A stretch of DNA of 64,000 bases from DASQPA01 sp963757335. Its GTDB lineage: Bacteria; Acidobacteriota; Thermoanaerobaculia; Multivoradales; UBA5704. The stretch lies in assembly GCA_963757335.1 (NCBI GenBank), contig CAVWRJ010000025.1, forward strand, positions 434,001 to 498,000. The letters are read 5' to 3'. The notes under the pieces are model-generated. The model did not search any database, was not told where the DNA came from, and was given only the letters and a program-made list of their open reading frames with translations. Positions 21,065 through 26,903 of this stretch are shown here, piece after piece. Positions within the stretch are counted from its first letter, which is position 1; every line of letters begins with the position of its first letter. Made by a program: the position numbers and the translations under genes.

Positions 21065-21241
21065 TTACCGATCCACCACATCGCCGATCTCCAGATCGAC
21101 CGTCACACCTTCGGGGGCGCCGCGCAATAAGCCCTCGACCAGACCGGCGATGGCCGCCGTCAGGTCGCCGGGCTGGAGGTCGATCCGCGGGATGGCGCTG
21201 TAGGCCGAGAACTCGGCGCAGAGCCGGAGATCTCCCTGGGT
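21065..21241 (-). pseudogene. Fragment of a sensor histidine kinase (NtrY-like)
   Basis: Reads RLCAEFSAYSAIPRI, DLQPGDLTAAIAGLVEG and VDLEIGDVVDR then a TAA. The first part resembles the region after the phospho-acceptor helix in NtrY/PAS-type kinases (EFSxFARxPxPxxxPxDLxxLv). No histidine box or ATP-binding domain is present. It is squeezed between the displaced dehydrogenase 3' copy and the small peptide gene, and is probably debris from recombination. Confidence 0.45.
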
Positions 21242-21244
21242 AGA

Positions 21245-21382
21245 CTAGCTTATAGAGCAGTTCGAGTTCGATGGTTGAGGGCAGCAGCAGCCTCCGGTAA
21301 CATCTTCGAGTTCTTCAACTTCGAGTTCAGGGATTTCCTCGACATCCGGGATCTCTAACTTCTTTTTATCCTGGTCAACCAT
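21245..21382 (-). CDS. RiPP-precursor-like small peptide with double-glycine leader and cysteine-rich core
   Basis: A 45-residue peptide. The leader is acidic and helical (MVDQDKKKLEIPDVEEIP then ELEVEELEDVTGG), matching the ELxxEELExVxGG double-glycine leader of class II lanthipeptides, bacteriocins and related RiPPs. The 14-residue core is CCCPQPSNSNCSIS, with four Cys and four Ser. A good AAGGAG ribosome-binding site lies seven bases before the ATG, with a TATAAT box and a leader hairpin upstream. The gene is visibly more AT-rich than its surroundings. No LanB/LanC/LanM, YcaO, radical SAM enzyme or peptidase-ABC transporter lies in the window, so a maturation partner would have to act in trans. 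A novel peptide, assigned by leader architecture alone. Confidence 0.62.
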   Translation of the reverse strand: MVDQDKKKLEIPDVEEIPELEVEELEDVTGGCCCPQPSNSNCSIS

Positions 21383-21402
21383 CTCCTGGCTCCTTCCTAG
21401 TT

Positions 21403-21420
21403 CGAGCCGATTTGGGCTCG
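21403..21420 (-). promoter_or_regulatory. Leader stem-loop upstream of the small peptide gene
   Basis: Perfect 6-bp inverted repeat CGAGCC/GGCTCG with a 6-base loop, between the TATAAT box and the ribosome-binding site. It could be an operator or an RNA control hairpin. No T-run follows, so it is not a terminator. Confidence 0.4.
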
Positions 21421-21461
21421 GTTGATAAGGCCATTCTCTCTTGATACAAGACGACCGGTTA

Positions 21462-21467
21462 ATTATA
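21462..21467 (-). promoter_or_regulatory. Perfect TATAAT -10 box
   Basis: On the minus strand the sequence GGGCGTATAATTAACC contains a consensus -10 hexamer 80 bases before the peptide start. No good TTGACA is found at 17 bases (GAAAGA instead). The setting is AT-rich compared with the genome. Supports an independently transcribed peptide gene. Confidence 0.5.
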
Positions 21468-21572
21468 CGCCCATTGGGAAAGCCTCTTTCTAGAAAAGCA
21501 TCTCTGGCAATCCGGGAAAGAAGATCTAAGCGCTTTCACCTAGATGATCATTCCAGGGGTGACTACTCGGAG

Positions 21573-21660
21573 TACCGCTCCTTCTCGTCCCTGACTCACC
21601 CGGCCGTCGCCATCCCACCCATCTCCGCGAGCACGATGCCGCTGATGTAGGAGGAGTCGG
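21573..21660. repeat. Original copy of the duplicated SDR 3' end
   Basis: Partner of 20873-20960. It covers the last codons of the dehydrogenase gene, its TGA at 21596 and the bases immediately beyond. Together the two copies bracket the kinase fragment and the small peptide gene. Confidence 0.9.
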
Positions 21661-22501
21661 CATCGCTCGCCAGGAAGACGTACGCCGGGGCGATCTCCTC
21701 CGGCTGGGCGGCGCGCTGGATCGGCTGCTTGCTGCCGAACTTCTCGATCTGCTCGGGGGTCGAGCCCTGGTCGGCGGGGTTGAGCGGCGTCCAGACCGGG
21801 CCGGGGGCCACGGCGTTGACGCGGATGCCCTTCTCGATCAGCTGGCCCGCCAGCGACTTGGTAAAGGAGTTGATCGCCCCTTTGGTGGCCGAGTACTCGA
21901 GCAGCGACTTCTCGCCCTGGAGAGCCGTCTCGGAGCTGGTGGCGATGATCGCGCTGCCCGGCTTCAGGTGCGGAACGGCCGCCTTGGCGAGGTGGAAGTA
22001 GGCATCGATGTTGGTACGGAAGGTACGGTGCCACTCCTCGTCGCTCACCTGGTCGATGCTCTTCTTGCGGTTCTGCCAGGCGGCGTTCGAGACCAGGATG
22101 TCCAGGTGGCCGAGCTCGCGGACGGTTCGCTCGACGACCTCGCGGCAGAATTGCGGGTCGGTCAGGTCGCCCGGGAGGTCCAGGCACCGCCGCCCCTCCT
22201 CTTCGATCGCCCGGCGCGTCTCGTCCGCGTCCTCCTGCTCCTCGGGGAGATGGACGATCGCTACATCCGCTCCCTCGCGCGCGTAGAGGTAGGCGACGGC
22301 CCGGCCGATGCCGCTGTCCCCACCGGTGACCAGCGCTATCTTGCCCTCCAGCTTGCCCGCCGGCTTGTACTTCGGGGCCCGCCATCGCGGCTGCTGTTCC
22401 ATCTCCGCCTGAATGCCCGGCTTCGCCAACTTCTGTTTAGGGTTGGGCGGCTTGGGCTCGTCCTCGATCTGCGGCTTCTCCTGCTCGGTCTGTGTGGCCA
22501 T
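21596..22501 (-). CDS. Short-chain dehydrogenase/reductase (glucose/ribitol-dehydrogenase or general-stress type)
   Basis: NAD(P)-dependent oxidoreductase of 301 residues. A Pro/Lys-rich N-terminal extension (about 45 residues) precedes the Rossmann fold with TGGDSGIGRA (about 59), the NAAWQ strand end and the catalytic YSATKGA (Tyr and Lys, about 208-212); the C-terminus has the substrate-loop PGPVWTPL. This extended form matches the YhdF/YhxC/GsiB-associated stress SDR subgroup. Ribosome-binding site GAGGAGGAG precedes the ATG at 22501. Its 3' end is the one duplicated downstream. Substrate unknown. Confidence 0.92.
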   Translation of the reverse strand: MATQTEQEKPQIEDEPKPPNPKQKLAKPGIQAEMEQQPRWRAPKYKPAGKLEGKIALVTGGDSGIGRAVAYLYAREGADVAIVHLPEEQEDADETRRAIEEEGRRCLDLPGDLTDPQFCREVVERTVRELGHLDILVSNAAWQNRKKSIDQVSDEEWHRTFRTNIDAYFHLAKAAVPHLKPGSAIIATSSETALQGEKSLLEYSATKGAINSFTKSLAGQLIEKGIRVNAVAPGPVWTPLNPADQGSTPEQIEKFGSKQPIQRAAQPEEIAPAYVFLASDADSSYISGIVLAEMGGMATAG

Positions 22502-22629
22502 GATGTCTCCTCCTCGTCGTTAAGTCTTCGGCAGCACGTCCCGTCAGCACGTCCCGTCGAAGACTCAAGCGGCTGCAAGAGGTGTACCGCAAGGGCCCGC
22601 TGCGGCGAGCGGCGGCCCACGATGACGGC

Positions 22630-22712
22630 GGGGAGCGGATCATCCACCAGGAAAATGCCGAAGGGCGACCCGGCCAGCCGGATGCACGGCTTCCAGCTCT
22701 GGCGGGAGAAGA
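22630..22712 (+). pseudogene. Pirin-family gene fragment
   Basis: One frame reads GERIIHQE, and after a one-base shift in an A-run the next reads MPKGDPASRMHGFQLWREKK. Both match the pirin stretch SGIIHQE-MPKGDPAGRMHGFQLW. Nothing before or after matches, so it is an isolated fragment of a cupin-type pirin gene at the edge of the accessory island. Confidence 0.5.
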
Positions 22713-22724
22713 AGAGGGTAGGAC

Positions 22725-22760
22725 TTTGGAGACAAGGATCGGATTCGAACCGGTGAATAG
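22725..22760 (-). repeat. Decayed copy of the tRNA-Cys 3' end (att-like direct repeat)
   Basis: On the minus strand it carries the T-arm and acceptor end CGGTTCGAATCCGATC. It aligns without gaps to the 3' end of the intact tRNA-Cys at 25749-25784 (offset 3024 bases) with about seven differences. There is no anticodon arm, so it is not a functional tRNA. It lies just outside the inverted-repeat element starting at 22780. Confidence 0.6.
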
Positions 22761-22779
22761 AAATTCAGCTACTGCGTAG

Positions 22780-22947
22780 CTAGTGGTTCGTCAGCCTTTG
22801 GAATGATAGGCAGGGTCTTTCGCGTCGCTTGGTCCCGCAGGGCTTCGGCAGAAAGACTCGTACAGAAAGGCCTCGGCTTGAGAAAAATCCTCGCCGAAGG
22901 GTCCCTCCCCCCTGGGCGGGCTGGTGGAAGGGGATGGGGGGAGGACA
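22780..22947. repeat. Left arm of about 165-bp outer inverted repeat
   Basis: Starts CTAGTGGTTCGTCAG, contains GGAATGATAGG and GCGTCGCTTGGTCCCGCAG, and ends in GGGGATGGGGGGAGGACAG. The reverse complement of 24897-25063 matches along its whole length with scattered differences. Together they bound a 2.3-kb unit holding the DUF559 and IS110 genes. Confidence 0.85.
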
Positions 22948-22970
22948 GGAGGGGGGTGGCATTGCGCCAG
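22948..22970. repeat. Left inner 23-bp inverted repeat flanking the DUF559 gene
   Basis: GGAGGGGGGTGGCATTGCGC plus CAG; exact reverse complement of 23441-23463. Abuts the outer left repeat. Confidence 0.9.
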
Positions 22971-23106
22971 ACCTTCCCGCCAAGCGTTTCAGGCATCGGC
23001 GACCCGACCCCGCGCTCTCTCGCTCTTCGGCGAGGCCGCGATAGAGTCATCCCCTGCATGCCCCCCTCCTGACCTGAGCGCGAACGCCCGCGCTCTGCGA
23101 ACCCGG

Positions 23107-23415
23107 ATGACGGCTGCGGAGAGACTCCTGTGGCGCAAGCTGCGCCAGCAATCCCTCGGCTGTGCGTTGCGACGCCAAGCACCCCTCGGCCCCTACATCG
23201 TTGATTTCGTATGCTTCGAGCGAAAGCTGGTCCTTGAAGTCGACGGTGGTCAGCCCCTGGAGAGCGTAGGCGATAAGTTCCGCGACCCCTGGCTGGAGGC
23301 CGAGGGCTTCCGAGTATTGCGCTTCTGGAACCCTGAGGTGCTGAACGACGTTGAGGCCGTTCTCGCGGCTATTTCGGCCGCGGTGCAGCGGCTTCGGTGC
23401 CCCGCGTCGCCGTAG
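23107..23415 (+). CDS. DUF559 / Vsr-like endonuclease-domain protein
   Basis: Small restriction-endonuclease-fold protein. Visible: MTAAERLLWRKLRQQSLG, RRQAPLGPYIVDFVCFERK, LVLEVDGGQ (the E-x-D/Q catalytic strand) and WLEAEGFRVLRFWNPEVL. The family usually has an Arg-rich stretch (ARxLRxxMT) before this point; here the frame is open upstream as SANARALRTR without a good start, so the true start may be upstream. The ATG at 23107 is the first in-frame one. It sits between perfect 23-bp inverted repeats. Family role is unclear (DNA end processing or repair is suspected); often associated with repeats and mobile DNA. Confidence 0.82.
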   Translation: MTAAERLLWRKLRQQSLGCALRRQAPLGPYIVDFVCFERKLVLEVDGGQPLESVGDKFRDPWLEAEGFRVLRFWNPEVLNDVEAVLAAISAAVQRLRCPASP

Positions 23416-23440
23416 AAAATCACCCAGGACACTGGGGCGA

Positions 23441-23463
23441 CTGGCGCAATGCCACCCCCCTCC
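23441..23463. repeat. Right inner 23-bp inverted repeat flanking the DUF559 gene
   Basis: CTGGCGCAATGCCACCCCCC plus TCC; exact reverse complement of 22948-22970. Confidence 0.9.
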
Positions 23464-23540
23464 TTGTATCTTCTCTTTGGTTGGTAGGAACACCGTCTCC
23501 TCCTTGTATCTTCTCTTTGGTTGGTAGGAACACCGTCTCC
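23461..23540. repeat. Two perfect tandem copies of a 40-bp repeat
   Basis: The unit TCCTTGTATCTTCTCTTTGG followed by TTGGTAGGAACACCGTCTCC is present at 23461-23500 and 23501-23540 without a mismatch. It lies at the junction between the DUF559 cassette and the IS110 left end. Confidence 0.95.
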
Positions 23541-23544
23541 TCCT

Positions 23545-23877
23545 AGCCGTCGCCGGGACTGTGGGAGCTGTGGGAAACGCGGGTGGTGGGTGTAGGGGGC
23601 GTTTTCCAAGGCCTGTGGGAAATGGGAAGGGTGGGGCGGGCGGTTTTCCACAGGCCGGCAACTTCCACAGTCCGCCGGTCGCGTTGAAGCAAAAACTATT
23701 ACATCTTTCCGGGAAGGCCGTCCCCTCCTGAAGCCATAGAGCTTGTGGGACAGATGGGCCTCCCGCCCTCTTCGTGAAGACCGTGGAGTATCCGAGGCCC
23801 GAGAGCCTGCGTACAAGGGCGGTCCACGAGGGCTCAGGGTCGGGAGACCCGGAAGGAAGTGTAACGGAAGGAAACCG
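23545..23877 (+). ncRNA. Candidate bridge-RNA region in the IS110 left end
   Basis: About 330 non-coding bases lie before the transposase, as expected for IS110 elements whose left end encodes the target/donor-guiding bridge RNA. A 9-bp perfect stem GGCCTGTGG (23610-23618) / CCACAGGCC (23648-23656) and repeated CTGTGGGA-type segments show structure. The transcript ends cannot be read from sequence. Confidence 0.35.
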
Positions 23878-24882
23878 ATGTCTGCCGTTCAACTCGTTGG
23901 AATCGATGTCAGTGCCAAAACCCTTCAAATCTGTCTAGAGACCCCGAAAGGATCCGTCGAGAGCCTGGAGTTGCCCAACTCCGCCGAAGGTCACCGTCAA
24001 CTCTGTCGCAAGCTCACTCAGCGAGGACGGCGAGCCCGAATCGGCTTGGAAGCCACGGGCCTGTACAGCCTGGATGTGGCCCTCGCGCTGTCGCGTCAGC
24101 CCGGCTTGGAGGTCATGGTGATCAATCCCCGGGCCGTGCATGACTTCGCACGGGCTTGCCTGCAACGGTCTAAAACCGATGCCCTGGATGCACAGTCCCT
24201 GCTTGAGTTTGTCCGTCGTATGCCGTTTCAGCCCTGGCAGCCCCCCGCCACCGAGACGCTGGAGCTCCGGGCGCTGGCACGGCGGATCGCTGCCCTCACC
24301 GTGTTTTGTACCCAGGAGAAGAACCGGCTGCATGCAGCCGGCGCCACGGCGCAGCTCAGACCGGCCCTGCGTCAGGATCTGGAGCTCAGCATCGAGCAGT
24401 TGGAGAAGCGCATTGACCGGCTGATCGAGCAGTCCTTAGCTGTGATCGACCGCTGCCCGCAGCTGAAAAAAAACTTCGAGCTGTTGACTTCGATCCCGGG
24501 CTTCGCCGAAAAGAGTGGCATTCAGGTGCTCTCGGAGTTGGCGATCCTGCCGCAGGACATGACCGCCCGGCAGTGGGTGGCCCATGCCGGGATCGACCCC
24601 CGGCACCAGGAGTCGGGAACCTCGCTGCGCAAACCGGCCCGCATCTCCCGGACCGGCAACCGCCATCTCCGCGCAGCGCTCTACATGCCCGCGCTGGTCG
24701 CTGTCCAGCGGGACCGACACGTTAAAGCCTTCTATGATCAGCTGTTGGAGCGCGGAAAGGCACCCATGCAGGCCAATGTCGCCGTGATGCGAAAGCTCCT
24801 CCACGCGCTGCACGCCATGCTCCGCACGGAGACGCCCTTCGAGAGTGAAAAATTTCGGCTTCTTGAGGCTGTTGGGACTTGA
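23878..24882 (+). CDS. IS110-family transposase (DEDD / Tnp_20)
   Basis: DNA recombinase of 334 residues with a RuvC-like DEDD domain: GIDVSAKTL (Asp), GLEATGLYS (Glu), KTDALDAQS (Asp, Asp). The C-terminal Tnp_20 domain has LLTSIPGFAEKSG, WVAHAGIDPRHQESGTSLRK with the conserved Ser, and RTGNRHLRAALYMPAL. Full length for the family, with no stop or frameshift. The ribosome-binding site GGAAGGA precedes the ATG. IS110 elements use an RNA guide instead of terminal inverted repeats, so the large repeats around this unit are probably not its own ends. Confidence 0.95.
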   Translation: MSAVQLVGIDVSAKTLQICLETPKGSVESLELPNSAEGHRQLCRKLTQRGRRARIGLEATGLYSLDVALALSRQPGLEVMVINPRAVHDFARACLQRSKTDALDAQSLLEFVRRMPFQPWQPPATETLELRALARRIAALTVFCTQEKNRLHAAGATAQLRPALRQDLELSIEQLEKRIDRLIEQSLAVIDRCPQLKKNFELLTSIPGFAEKSGIQVLSELAILPQDMTARQWVAHAGIDPRHQESGTSLRKPARISRTGNRHLRAALYMPALVAVQRDRHVKAFYDQLLERGKAPMQANVAVMRKLLHALHAMLRTETPFESEKFRLLEAVGT

Positions 24883-24896
24883 CAGGGAAGAGAGTA

Positions 24897-25063
24897 TCTG
24901 TCCTCCCCCCATCCCCTTCCACCCGCCCGCCCAGGGGGGAGGAACGCTTCGGCGAGGACTCTTCTCAAGCCGGCTCTTGAAGAGAGCGTTTGCTTGCGGA
25001 AGCTCTGCGGGACCAAGCGACGCAAAGCCTCTACCTATCATTCCAAGACTGACGAAGCACTAG
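24897..25063. repeat. Right arm of about 165-bp outer inverted repeat
   Basis: Ends CTGACGAAGCACTAG and is the imperfect reverse complement of 22780-22947. It begins 14 bases after the transposase stop. Confidence 0.85.
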
Positions 25064-25148
25064 GAGCCTGCGCGGCAGGAAATCTGCTGAGCCAGAAGTC
25101 CTGATCCCCACCCTATTTCCTCCACGCAGGTTCCTACGGTTTGCCGCC

Positions 25149-25405
25149 CCCGTACTCAGACTCTGCGCTCCCGTACTCTGAGTCTGAGCCCCTGTAGCTC
25201 TGAGTCTGAGCCCCGTGTCTCCGGCCTGGAGACCCGTATCCCTGAGTCTGCGCCCCGTGTCTCTGGCCTGGAGACCCGTATCTCGAACCTTGCGCCCCGT
25301 ATCTCCGAGTCGGAGTCCCCCTATCTCTGGTCTGGAGCCCCGTACCCCTGACTTTGAGACGCCTCGCTCACGCTTGGAGAGCCGTATCTCGGATCTGGAT
25401 CTACC
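25149..25405. repeat. Degenerate 21-bp tandem repeat (about 10-12 units)
   Basis: Units of the form CCCGTATCTCTGAGTCTGAGC, CCCGTGTCTCTGGCCTGGAGA follow one another every 21 bases. A 21-bp period equals a heptad in protein, but the plus frames contain stops (CTGTAG) or no start, so it is a minisatellite or a decayed coiled-coil gene. It overlaps the end of the DUF433 gene by a few bases. From 25064 to 25148 nothing is seen. Confidence 0.8.
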
Positions 25406-25682
25406 TGCTCATGGCTTGGAGCGCTGTGGCGGGGAACTCGGTCGCGCGGCGGCTCGCCGTTTTCCCGGTCTCCTCTTCCCTCGCCAGATCCGCAGCGTAG
25501 GCCATGGCCGCCCTGACGTCCTCCAGGAGCAACGGCGGATACTCAGCGACAATCGCCTCGGCGCTCAGCCCTTCGGCCAGGTTGTCGAGGACGACCGAGA
25601 CCATGATCCGTGTACCTCGGATGCAGGGCTTGCCGTGGCACACCTTGGAGTCCACTTGTACCCGCTCGCGCCAGTCGGTCAT
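25401..25682 (-). CDS. DUF433-family antitoxin, orphan
   Basis: A 93-residue protein starting MTDWRERVQVDSKVCHGKPC, with IRGTRIMVSVVLDNLAEGLS and AEYPPLLLEDVRAAMAYAADL: the DUF433 winged-helix pattern. Members normally pair with a PIN-like DUF5615 toxin encoded directly downstream, but here only the 21-bp repeat region follows. The tail after EEETG (about 20 residues, TASRRATEFPATALQAMSR) is not typical and may be read-through into formerly non-coding sequence. The ATG at 25682 is chosen because homology starts there. Confidence 0.85.
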   Translation of the reverse strand: MTDWRERVQVDSKVCHGKPCIRGTRIMVSVVLDNLAEGLSAEAIVAEYPPLLLEDVRAAMAYAADLAREEETGKTASRRATEFPATALQAMSR

Positions 25683-25753
25683 GCGCAGATCCTCCGGGGC
25701 AGTACGAGCCGCCCTCGGCGCTAGATTAGCATTGGTGTCAGGGAGAGTTTTGG

Positions 25754-25825
25754 AGGCGACGATCGGATTCGAACCGATGGATAAGGGTTTTGCAGACCCT
25801 CGCCTTACCACTTGGCTACGTCGCC
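25754..25825 (-). tRNA. tRNA-Cys (GCA)
   Basis: Minus strand: acceptor GGCGACG/CGTCGCC, D-arm GCCAAGTGGTAAGGC, anticodon loop with GCA, and T-arm ATCGG-TTCGAAT-CCGAT. CCA is encoded at 25751-25753. Confidence 0.93.
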
Positions 25826-25859
25826 TTAGAGACCTTCAAGGACCGATCTTCAGAGACCA

Positions 25860-25880
25860 GAAAGGCCGCGTTCGCGGCCC
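25860..25880 (-). terminator. Putative terminator downstream of tRNA-Gly
   Basis: On the minus strand GGCCGC-GAAC-GCGGCC is followed by TTTCT. It lies between tRNA-Gly and tRNA-Cys, in the right orientation to end the tRNA-Gly transcript. Confidence 0.5.
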
Positions 25881-25941
25881 CCGGTCCCCTGCTGCTGTCC
25901 CCTGATGCGGGGCCGAGGCCCTCAGGGGGTGAAGAAATTGG

Positions 25942-26013
25942 AGCGGGAAACGGGATTTGAACCCGCGACCCCAACCTTGGCAAGGTTGTGCTCTACCACT
26001 GAGCTATTCCCGC
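25942..26013 (-). tRNA. tRNA-Gly (GCC)
   Basis: Minus strand: acceptor GCGGGAA/TTCCCGC, D-arm with AGCTCAGTGGTAGAGC, anticodon loop containing GCC, T-arm GCGGGTTCAAATCCCGT. CCA is encoded at 25939-25941. Confidence 0.95.
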
Positions 26014-26097
26014 CCACAGGGTGCAAAGGATAGTGGCAGGACGCGGGCCTGTCAAGCGGTCGGCAAGCTATTCGGCCGAAAGGAGTTAGCGGACGGG

Positions 26098-26183
26098 TCA
26101 CCCCTGGTAGGGGAAGGCGTCGCGGATCAGGTGTAGGTCCAGCCGTTCTCCCCGGCGTCGAGCCCCAGGACGTCGAAGCGGCA
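26098..26183. repeat. Displaced copy of the yraN 3' end
   Basis: Nearly identical to 26492-26578, the true 3' end of yraN including the stop codon, with one base deleted and a few substitutions. It has no gene attached. Together with the true end it brackets the cysteine-rich peptide gene. Confidence 0.92.
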
Positions 26184-26274
26184 GCCGCGGAGGGGCGACA
26201 CACCCCCCGATCCCGCCCTGTGGCCGGGAGAGAGATTTGCGATAAGCTACTCGCTTAGAGAGGAGGATAGAGGT

Positions 26275-26466
26275 ATGAAGAAGCGGACCAACTTCAAGCT
26301 GACCCTGAACCGAGAGACCCTGAGGCACTTGAGCGAGGCTCGACTCACGGGAGTAGCGGGAGGGCGCCCGACGTCCTTGGACACTCGCTGCAGCGACTGC
26401 GGCACCTGCGGACTCCCTTGCTCCGATGGCTGCAACCACAGTACCCCTTGGAGCTGCACCTGTTGA
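26275..26466 (+). CDS. Lanthipeptide-precursor-like peptide (class I style leader, seven-Cys core)
   Basis: A 63-residue peptide. The leader MKKRTNFKLTLNRETLRHLS has the FxLxL (FNLD-like) box and the KLTLNRETLR motif common to class I lanthipeptide precursors, and ends TGVAGG. The 33-residue core contains CSDCGTCGLPC, SDGCNHSTP and WSCTC: seven Cys and ten Ser/Thr, well suited to several thioether rings. The ribosome-binding site GGAGG lies nine bases upstream. No LanB/LanC dehydratase-cyclase, protease or exporter gene occurs in the window, so it is an orphan precursor. It is convergent with yraN and flanked by the duplicated yraN 3' end. Precursor identity is strong by leader and core pattern; the product is unknown. 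Confidence 0.8.
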   Translation: MKKRTNFKLTLNRETLRHLSEARLTGVAGGRPTSLDTRCSDCGTCGLPCSDGCNHSTPWSCTC

Positions 26467-26491
26467 GCAGCTGGCGTTCTCCCGACGCCGC

Positions 26492-26578
26492 TCACCCCTG
26501 GTAGGGGAAGGCGTCGCGGATCAGGGTGTAGGTCCAGCCGTCCTCTCCGGCGTCGAGCCCCAGGACGTCGAAACGGCA
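26492..26578. repeat. Original copy of the duplicated yraN 3' end
   Basis: Partner of 26098-26183; the spacing is 394 bases and the interval holds the seven-Cys precursor gene. Confidence 0.92.
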
Positions 26579-26875
26579 GGCGCCGGAGAGGTGGCGCTGG
26601 GCGAGGTAGAGGGCGGCGGCGCGGCAGATGCGGCGCTGCTTGGCGCGGCCCACGGCGGCGATGGCGGGACCGAAGGCAGCGGTGCCGCGGGCCTTGACCT
26701 CGACGAAGCAGAGGGTCTCCCCCTCGCGGGCCACGAGGTCGATCTCCCCGGCGTGGGTGACGACGTTTCTCTCGAGGATGGTGAAGCCCTGACGGGTGAG
26801 CCAGCGCACCGCGTCCTCCTCCCCCACCTTGCCGCGCCCGCGGTTGTGCGTCTGGAGGTCGAACTCGGCCGGCAT
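26492..26875 (-). CDS. yraN: UPF0102 family endonuclease-like protein YraN
   Basis: A 127-residue Holliday-junction-resolvase-fold protein with GEEDAVRWL, GFTILERNVVTHAGEIDLVARE and TLCFVEVKAR (the E-x-K catalytic strand), then the C-terminal FDVLGLD. Function not established for the family; proposed role in DNA processing or competence. It lies downstream of cysS on the same strand. Its last 87 bases exist as a second copy at 26098-26183. Confidence 0.92.
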   Translation of the reverse strand: MPAEFDLQTHNRGRGKVGEEDAVRWLTRQGFTILERNVVTHAGEIDLVAREGETLCFVEVKARGTAAFGPAIAAVGRAKQRRICRAAALYLAQRHLSGACRFDVLGLDAGEDGWTYTLIRDAFPYQG

Positions 26876-26903
26876 CGGTTTCCCCTAGCTCATTGGCCCT
26901 AGC

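Noticed and set aside
22725..22775. An additional tRNA gene.
   Set aside because: Only the T-arm and acceptor end are recognisable; the anticodon and D arms are missing.
22780..25063. The long inverted repeats as the terminal repeats of the IS110 element.
   Set aside because: IS110 elements do not use such ends, and the left arm lies on the far side of the DUF559 cassette, over 900 bases from the transposase.
25215..25400. A coding gene in the 21-bp repeat region on the plus strand.
   Set aside because: It lacks a start with a ribosome-binding site, contains stops in the heptad frames and matches no protein.
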